From Sphingomicrobium sp. (GTDB lineage Bacteria > Pseudomonadota > Alphaproteobacteria > Sphingomonadales > Sphingomonadaceae): a DNA stretch of 64,000 nt. Each line of letters begins with the position of its first letter. Within the stretch, counting starts at the first letter, position 1. The notes beneath the pieces were generated by a model. That model saw only the letters and a list, made by a program, of their open reading frames with translations, had not been told where the DNA came from and did not search any database. Position numbers and translations under genes: made by a program. This document shows, one piece after another, positions 43,390 through 51,862 of the stretch. The stretch spans positions 1,241,501 through 1,305,500 of the forward strand of contig DATCMI010000001.1 of assembly GCA_036563485.1 (NCBI GenBank). The letters run 5' to 3'.

Positions 43390-45510
43390 ATGGACCGCCT
43401 GCCTTTCGTACTCGCTGCGGCGCTCGCCTGCGGCATCACTCCAGCTTACGCAGCCGAGGTGGATGAAGCTGCCGCTCCTGCTGCCGGCGCGGAGACCGAG
43501 GCCACCGACCAGCCCGACATCATCGTCACCGGCGTTCGCGAAAAGGGTTACAAGCGGGACCGCGCGAGCAGCGCGACCAAGATCGATGCGCCGCTTCGCG
43601 ATATCCCGCAGACCGTCAATGTCGTCACCCGCGAGGTGATCGAGGACCAGCGTGCCCTGTCGATCCAGGACGTGCTCAAGAACGTGCCCGGGGTCGGCTT
43701 CTCGTCGGGCGACGGCCAGCGCGACCAAGTGTCGATCCGCGGGTTCACCGCCATCGCCGATCAGTTCGTGGACGGCATGCGCGACGACGCGCTTTACTTC
43801 CGCGACCTGTCCAACATCGAACGGGTGGAGATCATCAAGGGCCCTGCATCCGTTCTTTATGGACGCGGGTCGTCGGGCGGGCTGATCAACCGCGTTCGCA
43901 AGATCCCGCGCGATACCCATGCGACCCTGATCGGCAGCTTCGGCTCGTTCGAGAACCGCCGCGGCGAGTTCGACGTCGGGGTTGCCAGCGGCATGGTCGC
44001 CGGCCGGCTGACCGGCGCCGTCGAGAAAGCGGACAGCTATCGCGACAAGGGCTTCCTCGACCGCAAGGCCATCGCGCCGTCGCTGTTGTTCAAGCCGGCG
44101 ACGAACCTCAGCCTGCTCCTCCAGGCCGATTATCTCGACGACGAGCGGATCACCGACTTCGGCATCCCGGCTTTTCAGGGCCGGCCCGTCGATGTCGACC
44201 CGTCGACCTATTATGGCGCCGCGAACGCGCGCGATGTCGACACCAGCCGCTCGAAAGTGTGGTCGGCCGGCGGCCAAATCGCCTACCAAATCGCGGCCGG
44301 CACCCAGCTGCGCAATTCCTTCCGCTATTATGATTACCAGCTGCGGCGGAACAACACGCTGGTCGGCTCGGTCAATGAGGTTGCGAAAACGGCCTCGCTC
44401 AACCGGTCGAACGTCAACCGCGACGAGCATGGCTGGTTCAACCAGACCGAGGTGACGCATGATGTGGAGCTCGGGTCGACCCGTCATCAACTGCTGGCCG
44501 GGGTCGAGTTCGGCCGGCAGGTGAAGGGCCAGTTCTTCGCCACGCAGAACAACATCGCCACGGTCGACCTGTTCAACCCGATGCTTCCGGTCCTGCCGCT
44601 GCTGGTGACGGTGGCGCCGTCGACCAACAACGTCGGCTACTTCAGGACGGCCGGCGTCTATGCCCAGGACCTCGTCAGCATCGGCGATCACCTGAAGGCG
44701 CTGGTCGGCGTCCGCTGGGACCGTTTCAGCCAGCGCACCGAACCGAGGATCGCGACCCAGCCGACGCTTTCGCGCACCGACCGCAAGGTCAGCCCGCGTG
44801 CAGGCCTGGTGTGGCAGCCGGACAGCCGGCAAGCTTATTATGCGTCGTGGAGCCGCTCCTTCCAGCCGTCGGGCGAATCCTTCCCGCTGGCGGCCAACAA
44901 CACGGACATCGAGCCGGAGCGCACGACCAATTACGAGCTCGGCGCCAAGTACGACTTCTTCGACAAGAAGCTGAGCGCGACGGTGTCCGTGTTCCGCCTG
45001 CAGCGCGAGGGTATCAAGACCACCGATCCGGTCACCAAGGTGCTGATCCCGATCGGTACACAGCGGACCGACGGCGTCGAGCTTTCTGCCACCGCGGACC
45101 TGAGCGACGGTTGGGCCGCGGTTGCCGGCTACGCTTTCCTCGATGCCAAGGTGATCAAGTCGATCGGCGTGGATTCCGGTCAGCCGATCGAGGGCAAGAG
45201 GGCCACGATCACGCCCAAGCACAGCGCAAACCTGTGGCTGACCAAGAGCTTCGGCGACCGCTACGGCTTCGGCTTCGGCGGCAATTATGTCGGCGAGCGC
45301 TTCGCCAATCCGGGGAATACGGTGCGCCTGCCGTCATACTTCACGGCGGACGCGATGGCCTGGACCCGCGTCGGCCCGGCGCGGCTGCAGCTCAACGCCA
45401 CCAACCTGCTCAACCGCCGCTACATCGTCTCCGGCCACGGCACGAACGGCAATCTCAACGTCCCCGGCGCGCCGCGCGCGGCGATGCTGACCGTACGGTT
45501 CGACCGCTAG
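43390..45510 (+). CDS. TonB-dependent siderophore receptor
   Basis: A 706-residue outer-membrane receptor. It has a signal peptide (1-22, ending AYA) and a TonB box-like 'PDIIVTGVREKG' near residue 39. The plug domain (~55-165) contains 'LRDIPQTVNVVTREVIEDQR' and 'IEIIKGPASVLYGRGSSGGL'-type sequence, and a 22-strand barrel ends 'AAMLTVRFDR'. It belongs to the ferrichrome/catecholate-like group; the actual siderophore is unknown. A Fur-like site precedes it, and a PepSY protein follows 4 bp later, so the two form one iron-uptake operon. Confidence 0.92.
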   Translation: MDRLPFVLAAALACGITPAYAAEVDEAAAPAAGAETEATDQPDIIVTGVREKGYKRDRASSATKIDAPLRDIPQTVNVVTREVIEDQRALSIQDVLKNVPGVGFSSGDGQRDQVSIRGFTAIADQFVDGMRDDALYFRDLSNIERVEIIKGPASVLYGRGSSGGLINRVRKIPRDTHATLIGSFGSFENRRGEFDVGVASGMVAGRLTGAVEKADSYRDKGFLDRKAIAPSLLFKPATNLSLLLQADYLDDERITDFGIPAFQGRPVDVDPSTYYGAANARDVDTSRSKVWSAGGQIAYQIAAGTQLRNSFRYYDYQLRRNNTLVGSVNEVAKTASLNRSNVNRDEHGWFNQTEVTHDVELGSTRHQLLAGVEFGRQVKGQFFATQNNIATVDLFNPMLPVLPLLVTVAPSTNNVGYFRTAGVYAQDLVSIGDHLKALVGVRWDRFSQRTEPRIATQPTLSRTDRKVSPRAGLVWQPDSRQAYYASWSRSFQPSGESFPLAANNTDIEPERTTNYELGAKYDFFDKKLSATVSVFRLQREGIKTTDPVTKVLIPIGTQRTDGVELSATADLSDGWAAVAGYAFLDAKVIKSIGVDSGQPIEGKRATITPKHSANLWLTKSFGDRYGFGFGGNYVGERFANPGNTVRLPSYFTADAMAWTRVGPARLQLNATNLLNRRYIVSGHGTNGNLNVPGAPRAAMLTVRFDR

Positions 45511-45514
45511 GCCG

Positions 45515-46660
45515 ATGCGGCGCGGGAAGCGCATCGCAGTCCAGGTCCACCTGTGGCTCGGCCTGATCGTCGGGCTGCTGTGGTCGCTGCAGGGGCTGAC
45601 CGGTGCGACGCTCGTCTTCCACCGCGAGCTCGACCGCATCGCCCACGCCGAATGGCGGGGCACGCCCGGACCGCCGCTCCCCGCCGACCGGCTGATCGCG
45701 TTGGCAGAGCAGCAGACCGGCCAGCCGGTAACCGCGCTCGGCATCCTCGATTCCGGCCGCGACCTGCGCACCGCCACCTACAAGGATGCGTCCGGCACGC
45801 AGCGCATGCTGCTGATGGATGCGGCGACGGGCCGCGTCGTCGGCGAACGGCTTCCGCAGCCCGGCAAGCCCGAGGACGGGTCGACCTCGCGCTTCATCTA
45901 CATGCTGCACGAGAAGCTCGTGTCCGGCGAAACGGGCGAGACGATCATCGGCACGTCGGGCATCCTGCTGCTGTCGAGCTCGCTGCTCGGCCTGTGGATC
46001 GCCTGGCCGCGGCCCGGCAATTGGCGCGCTTTGTTCTCCCCGCGCGGCTGGAAGACGCTGCAGCAGAAATTCTACAGCTGGCACCGGGTCGCGGGGCTCG
46101 TGTTCGGATTGCTCTACGTGCTGATCGCGATGGGTGGGGTCTACATGATCTTCACGGAATCGATCCGCCACGGCCTGGGCAAGGTCATCACCCTGCAGCA
46201 GCCGTACAAGGCGCCGGCTGACGCGCCAGCGGCGGGCGCGGCGGTGCCGGCGCAACAAGCGCTCGCCAGCGCCGAGAAGCTGTTCCCGAACGCGGAGTTC
46301 GTCCGCCTGGCAATGCCGGCGCCCGACAAGCCCTTCTACGTCATCCGCTTGCGCCAGCCGGGCGAGGTCCGCGCCTGGTCGGGCGCGACCAGCATCACGG
46401 TCGATGCTGCTAGCGGCAGGGTGGTGCAAGTGCAGGACGCGCTCGCCAAGCCGCCTGCCGACCGCCTCGCCGATGCGCAATATTCGATCCACAACGGCGA
46501 GATCCTCGGTCTCTTCGGGCGGCTGATGATCATGCTTGCGGGCTTGAGCCTGCCGACCTTCTACATCACCGGCGTATGGCTATGGTTCCGCAAGCGTCGG
46601 CTGACGCGGCAACGGCAGGCACCCGCAATCAGCGCGCGAGCTCAGCCGCTCGCTTCTTGA
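45515..46660 (+). CDS. PepSY-associated TM domain protein (iron uptake partner)
   Basis: A 381-residue inner-membrane protein with four main membrane helices (~12-35, ~140-165, ~190-215, ~335-355) and periplasmic PepSY modules between them ('FIYMLHEKLVSGETGETIIG', 'FYSWHRVAGLVFGLLYVLIA'). Several conserved His in the helices (VHLWLG, FHREL, LHEKL, WHRVAG) suggest heme or electron-transfer function, and relatives act as ferric-siderophore reductases. Translation probably follows the receptor gene (4-bp spacing). Its end overlaps convergent udgX by 32 bp. Confidence 0.87.
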   Translation: MRRGKRIAVQVHLWLGLIVGLLWSLQGLTGATLVFHRELDRIAHAEWRGTPGPPLPADRLIALAEQQTGQPVTALGILDSGRDLRTATYKDASGTQRMLLMDAATGRVVGERLPQPGKPEDGSTSRFIYMLHEKLVSGETGETIIGTSGILLLSSSLLGLWIAWPRPGNWRALFSPRGWKTLQQKFYSWHRVAGLVFGLLYVLIAMGGVYMIFTESIRHGLGKVITLQQPYKAPADAPAAGAAVPAQQALASAEKLFPNAEFVRLAMPAPDKPFYVIRLRQPGEVRAWSGATSITVDAASGRVVQVQDALAKPPADRLADAQYSIHNGEILGLFGRLMIMLAGLSLPTFYITGVWLWFRKRRLTRQRQAPAISARAQPLAS

Positions 46661-48047
46661 TCCTTTTGAGGTCGTCGACGAAGCGCGCGCGTTCCTCGTC
46701 GCGGCGCTCGGGGTCGGGCATGCGCAGCAGGAAGCTGGGGTGCACGGTGACCCAGCATTCGCCGCCGTCGGCGAGCTGCAGCGGCTCCCCGCGCACCTTG
46801 CTGATGGTCACTACCTTGCCGATCAGCGACCGCGCCGCGGTTGCGCCCAAGGCTACCGTCAGCGGCGGACGGATCAGCTCGCGCTCCTGTTCCTGCCACC
46901 AGCGGCAGGCTTCGATCTCGCCGGCATCGGGCTTGCTGTGGATGCGCCTTTTGCCCCGCCGCTCGAACTTGAAATGCTTGACTGCATTGGTGACGTATAC
47001 CGTGGCGCGGTCGATTCCGGCTTTCTCGAGTGAGGCGTCGAACAGCTGACCCGCAGGGCCGACGAACGGCCGTCCTTCCAGGTCTTCATTGTCGCCCGGT
47101 TGCTCGCCGACGAACATGATCGGCGCGTCGAGCGGGCCTTCGCCGAACACTGTCTGGGTTCCGCATTTGTAGAGCTCGCACCGGGTGCAATTGCGCGCGT
47201 CCTTCAGCAGCGCTTCCCACGCCGCGCGAAGGTTGCCGCCGGGCTGCACCGAGCGCTCCGCGGCCACGGCGTTCTCCAGGCCCTCCTTGGCCACCGAACG
47301 GTCGATCATCTCCAGCTCCCGTGCGCGCGCTCCGGCGATCAGCGGGGCAACGAGCGAGGTCTCGGGCATGTTGCGCCAATATTTCTTCGGCATCTCCTTC
47401 AGCATCGCGCCGACCTTCAGCCGCGCCGGGTTGAAGATGTTCGAATAATAGGTCCGCCAGGTCTCCTCGAGCGGATCCCCGTCGGGCGCATCGGCGCGGG
47501 TCGCGCCAGGGCCTTCCTCTAGGCTTTTGCCGTCCCAGTGCACGGACAGCTCCGGGGTCAGGATCGACCAGCACATGTTGGTGAAGCGGTTCACGAAGAA
47601 AGGCGCGGCGCGGCGGACGATATGATGGTCCGGCTCGAAGAAGGCGACGAAGCGGTCGTCGATTTCGCGGAAGCGGACGAAGGCATGCATCTTGTGCACG
47701 TCGCGCAGCACCTCCTTGGCGAGACCCTGAAGGCGCCGGACCAATGGATCGGCCTCGTCGTCGATGACGTGGCGGTCCGCCTTGATCCTGAGGAGGAGCG
47801 CGTAGAGCAGGGCGAACCGCTCGGGGTCCGAATGGCAGATGGCGGCCTTGGCCAGTTCGACGAACCCGCGCGGAACGGCGAAACTGGCGCCTTCGCGCGA
47901 CGGCGCCTCGCTGCCGAACAGGTCTCCGGCATCGCCCTGCACCTGCCAGACCACCTCGCTCGCCGGCACATCGGCGTCGGCGAGGCCGCGCGCAGCGTCA
48001 CGCCAGCCTTCGAAATCGTCGGGACGGGAGAGGCCGACGCGCCGCAC
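46629..48047 (-). CDS. udgX: UdgX-type uracil-DNA binding protein fused to DUF4130
   Basis: A 472-residue two-module protein. The N-terminal ~235 residues are DUF4130 (RFALLYALLLRIKADRHVID, 'MHAFVRFREIDDRFVAFFEP'). The C-terminal ~200 are a family 4-like uracil-DNA glycosylase with 'FVGEQPGDNEDLEGRPFVGP' and Fe-S Cys (NCTRCELYKC). It also has the KRRIH loop ('RGKRRIHSKPDAGEIEACRW') whose His forms a covalent bond with the abasic site in UdgX. The GTG start at 48047 lies 1 bp after the stop of the radical SAM gene. Known family pairing: radical SAM plus UdgX. SOS control is likely through the box upstream of the pair. Confidence 0.9.
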   Translation of the reverse strand: MRRVGLSRPDDFEGWRDAARGLADADVPASEVVWQVQGDAGDLFGSEAPSREGASFAVPRGFVELAKAAICHSDPERFALLYALLLRIKADRHVIDDEADPLVRRLQGLAKEVLRDVHKMHAFVRFREIDDRFVAFFEPDHHIVRRAAPFFVNRFTNMCWSILTPELSVHWDGKSLEEGPGATRADAPDGDPLEETWRTYYSNIFNPARLKVGAMLKEMPKKYWRNMPETSLVAPLIAGARARELEMIDRSVAKEGLENAVAAERSVQPGGNLRAAWEALLKDARNCTRCELYKCGTQTVFGEGPLDAPIMFVGEQPGDNEDLEGRPFVGPAGQLFDASLEKAGIDRATVYVTNAVKHFKFERRGKRRIHSKPDAGEIEACRWWQEQERELIRPPLTVALGATAARSLIGKVVTISKVRGEPLQLADGGECWVTVHPSFLLRMPDPERRDEERARFVDDLKRIKKRAAELAR

Positions 48048-48048
48048 G

Positions 48049-49293
48049 TCAGGCCGCGAACAGCTCCAGCTGCGTCTGCTTCGGCGCAATCAGCGAGCGC
48101 AAGTCGGCGCGGTCGGTGAGCAGTGTCGGCGCCCAATCGAGCGTGCTGATGAAGGGCCGCACCTTGGCGATCGACACGGTGAGCCGCGCGACATCGTCGA
48201 GCCGAAGCTTGCGCCAGCGCCGCGACGAGACGATCCGGTCGACCGCCTCGGTGCCGAGCCCCGGCACGCGCAGCAGCAGTTCCTTTGGGGCGCGGTTGAT
48301 GTCGACAGGGAAGCTGTCGCGGAACTTGAGCGCCCAGGCGAGCTTCGGGTCGATGTCGAGCGGCAGCATACCGTCGTCGCCGGTGGCGGACTGCACTTCC
48401 GCCGGCTTGAAGCCGTAAAAGCGCATCAGCCAGTCGGACTGGTAGAGCCGGTGCTCGCGCATCAGCGGCGGACGCTTGAGCGGGAGGACGGCGCTCGCGT
48501 CGGGGATCGGCGAGAAGGCCGAATAATAGACGCGGCGCAGGCTGAAGCGGTCGTAGAGCGTGCTTGCGCGCGCGACAATGTCGCGATCGTTGGCACTGTC
48601 GGCGCCGACGATCATCTGCGTCGACTGGCCTGCCGGCGCGAACTTTGGGGCGGACTTGAAGCGCTTCGTGGCGTCCTTCGCATCGGCGATGCTCGACTTC
48701 ATGTCGGCCATCGCGCCCTCGATTTGCGGCGCACTTTTTTCGGGCGCGAGGTCGGTAAGGCCGCGCTCGGTCGGAAGCTCGACGTTGATCGATACGCGGT
48801 CGGCATAAAGCCCCGCCTGCCGCACCAGCTCCGGATCGGCGTCGGGGATCGTCTTCAAATGGATGTAGCCGCGGAAGTCGTGGTCTTCGCGCAGGGACCG
48901 CGCCACCTCGACGATCTGCTCCATCGTATAGTTCGACGAGCGGATGATGCCGGACGAGAGGAACAGCCCCTCGATATAATTGCGCTTGTAGAAAGCGAGG
49001 GTGAGCTGAACGACCTCTTCAGCCGTGAAGCGGGCGCGCCGGACGTTCGAGCTCTTGCGATTGATGCAATAGGCGCAGTCGAAGATGCAGCTGTTGGTCA
49101 GCAGAATCTTCAGCAGCGAGATGCAGCGGCCGTCCGGCGCATAGGCATGGCAGATGCCCATGCCTTCGGACGAGCCCATGCCCTGGCCGCCGCGGCTGTC
49201 GCGCTTGCTCGTGCCCGACGACGCGCACGAAGCGTCATATTTCGCGGCATCGGCGAGAATCGCGAGCTTGGAACGGGTATCGAGCTGCGCCAC
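48049..49293 (-). CDS. UDG-linked radical SAM protein (putative DNA modification/repair)
   Basis: A 414-residue protein from GTG 49293. The radical SAM cluster motif CxxxCxxC is at Cys69, Cys73 and Cys76 (TNSCIFDCAYCINR). 'KLAILADAAKYDASCASSG' near the start and a C-terminal helix-hairpin-helix ('LLLRVPGLGTEAVDRIVSSR') are hallmarks of the radical SAM family found next to UDG. Its reaction is unknown. A frame beginning at ATG 49329 is 12 residues longer but would contain the LexA-type operator in its coding part, so the GTG, which also matches the usual family N-terminus, is preferred. Confidence 0.88.
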   Translation of the reverse strand: MAQLDTRSKLAILADAAKYDASCASSGTSKRDSRGGQGMGSSEGMGICHAYAPDGRCISLLKILLTNSCIFDCAYCINRKSSNVRRARFTAEEVVQLTLAFYKRNYIEGLFLSSGIIRSSNYTMEQIVEVARSLREDHDFRGYIHLKTIPDADPELVRQAGLYADRVSINVELPTERGLTDLAPEKSAPQIEGAMADMKSSIADAKDATKRFKSAPKFAPAGQSTQMIVGADSANDRDIVARASTLYDRFSLRRVYYSAFSPIPDASAVLPLKRPPLMREHRLYQSDWLMRFYGFKPAEVQSATGDDGMLPLDIDPKLAWALKFRDSFPVDINRAPKELLLRVPGLGTEAVDRIVSSRRWRKLRLDDVARLTVSIAKVRPFISTLDWAPTLLTDRADLRSLIAPKQTQLELFAA

Positions 49294-49295
49294 AC

Positions 49296-49310
49296 GTTCG
49301 ATATATGTTC
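49296..49310 (-). promoter_or_regulatory. LexA (SOS) box, alphaproteobacterial type
   Basis: The sequence is GTTC-GATATAT-GTTC, an exact match to the alphaproteobacterial LexA operator GTTC-N7-GTTC; on the minus strand it reads GAAC-N7-GAAC. It lies 2 bp upstream of the preferred GTG of the radical SAM gene, in the position of a promoter core (TATAT inside the spacer). Confidence 0.75.
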
Positions 49311-49384
49311 CAGAACTTCTGCTGTCCATACAGGCATTTAGCGGTACGCTTGCCGCGCTCCTCCGCGGCTCCTACCAAGCAGCA

Positions 49385-51289
49385 ATGACCAAGCTCCCGC
49401 TGCGCCTCGCCGCCTCCGTCCTCCCCGTCTTCGCGCTTGCCGCCGGCCAGCCGCAGGCGCGCGTCACGCCGATGACGCCGGACGTCTATGCGAAGTACGA
49501 GAGCATTCGGCCGGAAGCGGACTTCATCCGCCGCGAAGCAATGGTGCCGATGCGCGACGGGACCAAGCTCTACACGGTCATCTTCATGAAAAAGGGCACG
49601 CGGAACGGGCCGATCCTGCTGTCGCGGACGCCCTACAACGCCGGCGGCAGCACCAATCGGACGGCGAGTCAGTCGCTCGTCGACGTGCTTCCGATCATGT
49701 ACCGCGAGTTCGTCAACGACGGTTACATCATCGTCCAGCAGGACATTCGCGGGCTGCACAACAGCGAAGGCGAGTTCGTGATGAACCGCCCGATCGTGGG
49801 GCCGCTGAACAACACGGGCATCGACGAGAGTACCGATGCTTATGATGCCATCGACTGGCTGGTGAAGAATGTGCCGGAGTCGAACGGCCGTGTCGGCACG
49901 ATCGGCTCTTCCTACCTCGGCTTCCTGACGTTGGCTTCGGAGATCAATCCGCATCCCGCGCTCAAGGCCGCGGTTCCGCAGAGCCCGATGGTCGACGGCT
50001 GGATGGGCGACGACTGGTTCCACAACGGCGCCTTCCGCACCAGCAGCCTCGACTTCGCGCTGGGGCAGAGCACCGGCAAGGCCGACGCGGGCGCGCAAGT
50101 CCCGCTTCATACCGGCGACGATTATACCCGCTACCTCGAAGCCGGCTCGATCGCCGATTATGCGCGCAAGTGGGACTTCGAGGACGTGCCTTTCGTCCAG
50201 AAGCTGTTCCAGAACCCGGCCTACACCGATTTCTGGCGGCTGCAGGCGGTGGACCAATGGCTCGCCGCTCGGCCGCTGACCGTGCCGACCATGCTCGAAG
50301 TGGGGCAGTGGGACCAGGAGGACAGCTACGGCGCCCCGGCCGTCTACAAGGCGCTCAAGGACAAATATGAAGGCAGCGGCCTTCTTCACCTGGTGATCGG
50401 CCCGTGGCGGCATTCCGGCGCCAACCATTATGGCTATGACCTCGGCGACCTGACCTTCGCCGGCGACACCGCGCTCGAGTGGCGCCGCGACTATCTCAAG
50501 CCCTGGCTCGATCATCATCTGAAGGGAAGCGCCGACCCCAAGCATCCGCCGGTGCTCACTTACGCGACCGGCATCGACAAATGGGAAGGCAGTCCGCGCT
50601 GGCCGATGGGCACGCCGACGCCCCTATTCCTGGGGGCGGGCATGACGGCGAGCTTCGCAAAGCCCGCGCAGGCCGGGCGCGACGATTATGTTTCAGATCC
50701 GGCAAGCCCGGTCCCGTACCTGCCGCGGCCGATCACCGGCGAGGGCTGGCGCAGCTGGCTGGTGCAGGACCAGCGCTTCGCGGACGGCCGCCCCGACGTG
50801 ATCAGCTACACCACCGCGCCGCTCACCAAGCCGGTGCACATCATGGGGGCGCCCAAGGTCCAGCTGTTCGCCGCCACCAGCGGCACCGACAGCGACTGGG
50901 TCGTCAAGCTGATCGACGTCTATCCGAACGAGAATCCTGAGGATGCCGGCCAAGGTGCCAAGCGGGACATGTCCGGCTTCCAGCTGCCGATCGGCATCGA
51001 GATCTTCCGCGGCCGCTATGTCGACAGCTTCGCCAAGCCGAGAGCGCTCCGCCCCAGCAAGCCCGAACAATTTAATTTCGAGCTTCCGAACGTCGATCAT
51101 GTGTTCCTTCCGGGGCACAAGATCATGGTCCAGGTGCAGTCGAGCCTGTTCCCCGTCTACGACCGGAACCCGCAGACCTTCGTACCGAACATCTTCTACG
51201 CAAAGCGCAGCGACTACCGCGCCGCGCGGCAGAGCGTCTTCACCGGTGGAGCGACGGCCAGCGCGGTCTACCTGCCGATCGTCCCGTAA
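49385..51289 (+). CDS. CocE/NonD family hydrolase (X-Pro dipeptidyl-peptidase S15-like)
   Basis: A 634-residue secreted hydrolase with a signal peptide (residues 1-~24). The alpha/beta-hydrolase domain has 'FIRREAMVPMRDGTKLYTVI', 'VQQDIRGLHNSEGEF' and nucleophile Ser in 'VGTIGSSYLGFLTLAS' (~residue 180). The C-terminal jelly-roll (~430-634) is typical of cocaine esterase and glutaryl-7-ACA acylase. His in 'GPWRHSGANHYGY' (~residue 340) completes the triad. The true substrate is unknown. It starts 91 bp from the divergent radical SAM gene. Confidence 0.88.
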   Translation: MTKLPLRLAASVLPVFALAAGQPQARVTPMTPDVYAKYESIRPEADFIRREAMVPMRDGTKLYTVIFMKKGTRNGPILLSRTPYNAGGSTNRTASQSLVDVLPIMYREFVNDGYIIVQQDIRGLHNSEGEFVMNRPIVGPLNNTGIDESTDAYDAIDWLVKNVPESNGRVGTIGSSYLGFLTLASEINPHPALKAAVPQSPMVDGWMGDDWFHNGAFRTSSLDFALGQSTGKADAGAQVPLHTGDDYTRYLEAGSIADYARKWDFEDVPFVQKLFQNPAYTDFWRLQAVDQWLAARPLTVPTMLEVGQWDQEDSYGAPAVYKALKDKYEGSGLLHLVIGPWRHSGANHYGYDLGDLTFAGDTALEWRRDYLKPWLDHHLKGSADPKHPPVLTYATGIDKWEGSPRWPMGTPTPLFLGAGMTASFAKPAQAGRDDYVSDPASPVPYLPRPITGEGWRSWLVQDQRFADGRPDVISYTTAPLTKPVHIMGAPKVQLFAATSGTDSDWVVKLIDVYPNENPEDAGQGAKRDMSGFQLPIGIEIFRGRYVDSFAKPRALRPSKPEQFNFELPNVDHVFLPGHKIMVQVQSSLFPVYDRNPQTFVPNIFYAKRSDYRAARQSVFTGGATASAVYLPIVP

Positions 51290-51313
51290 GCCTACCGGCT
51301 TAAGGCCGTAGCC

Positions 51314-51339
51314 GGAACGCAGCCTCGCGCGCGCCCGTT
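51314..51339 (+). promoter_or_regulatory. EcfG-type general stress promoter
   Basis: GGAAC (51314-51318), a 17-bp spacer and CGTT (51336-51339) match the consensus recognised by alphaproteobacterial sigma factor EcfG. The predicted start of transcription is about 20-25 bp before the ATG of a pyridoxamine-oxidase-fold stress protein, which fits a general stress response gene. Confidence 0.7.
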
Positions 51340-51340
51340 T

Positions 51341-51358
51341 CCACTTGGAACCAAGTGG
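51341..51358. repeat. Perfect 18-bp palindrome at stress-gene leader
   Basis: CCACTTGG-AA-CCAAGTGG reads identically on both strands apart from the AA/TT centre. It spans the likely transcription start of the EcfG-type promoter and ends just before the GGAG ribosome site (51357-51360), so it could serve as an operator or as a hairpin that hides the ribosome site. Confidence 0.6.
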
Positions 51359-51367
51359 AGAGTGATC

Positions 51368-51862
51368 ATGGCGGACGACCGCGAAATCGAAGAGAAATTC
51401 TGGGAGGAGCTGAAGGGCAGCCCGTTCATCATGCTCGGCGTCGAAGGCGAGCGCGACGGCGCGACCCAGCCGATGACGGCGAACTTCGAAGACCAGGACC
51501 GCGAGGCCGGCATCCTGTGGATCTTCACCGACAACACGCACGACCTCGTCAAGGCGATGGGCCAGTCGAGCCGAGCGCTCGCATCCTACACCGCCAAGGG
51601 CCACGACCTGTTCGCCAGCCTGCGCGGCACGCTGACAATCGACAACGACCGCGCGACCATCGATCGGCTGTGGAACCCGATGGTGGCCGAATGGTACGAA
51701 GGCAAGGACGACCCCAAGCTGACTCTGATCCGGTTCGACGTGGAGAACGCCAAAGTCTGGCTGAGCGACGTGGAAGGCTTCCTGAAGCCGGCGATCAACA
51801 AGCTGTTCGGCCGCAAACCGGAAAGCGGGATGGGCGAGAAGGTGGCCGAGCTCAGCCTCTAG
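51368..51862 (+). CDS. Pyridoxamine 5'-phosphate oxidase-fold general stress protein
   Basis: A 164-residue split-barrel flavin-binding-type protein of the 'general stress protein 26' group. Typical sequence is 'FWEELKGSPFIMLGVEGERD', 'AGILWIFTDNTHDLVKAMG' and 'ASYTAKGHDLFASLRGTLTI', ending with 'LTLIRFDVENAKVWLSD'. No catalytic residue set defines a reaction; FMN or F420-like cofactor binding is inferred. The ATG at 51368 has GGAG 7 nt upstream. An EcfG-type promoter lies upstream. Its stop overlaps the convergent DUF1206 gene by 4 bp. Confidence 0.88.
   Translation: MADDREIEEKFWEELKGSPFIMLGVEGERDGATQPMTANFEDQDREAGILWIFTDNTHDLVKAMGQSSRALASYTAKGHDLFASLRGTLTIDNDRATIDRLWNPMVAEWYEGKDDPKLTLIRFDVENAKVWLSDVEGFLKPAINKLFGRKPESGMGEKVAELSL

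Noticed and set aside
43321-45222. A 633-codon minus-strand frame opposite the TonB-dependent receptor
   Set aside because: The receptor has signal peptide, plug and barrel motifs, a Fur-like site and a ribosome-bound start; the antisense frame has none.
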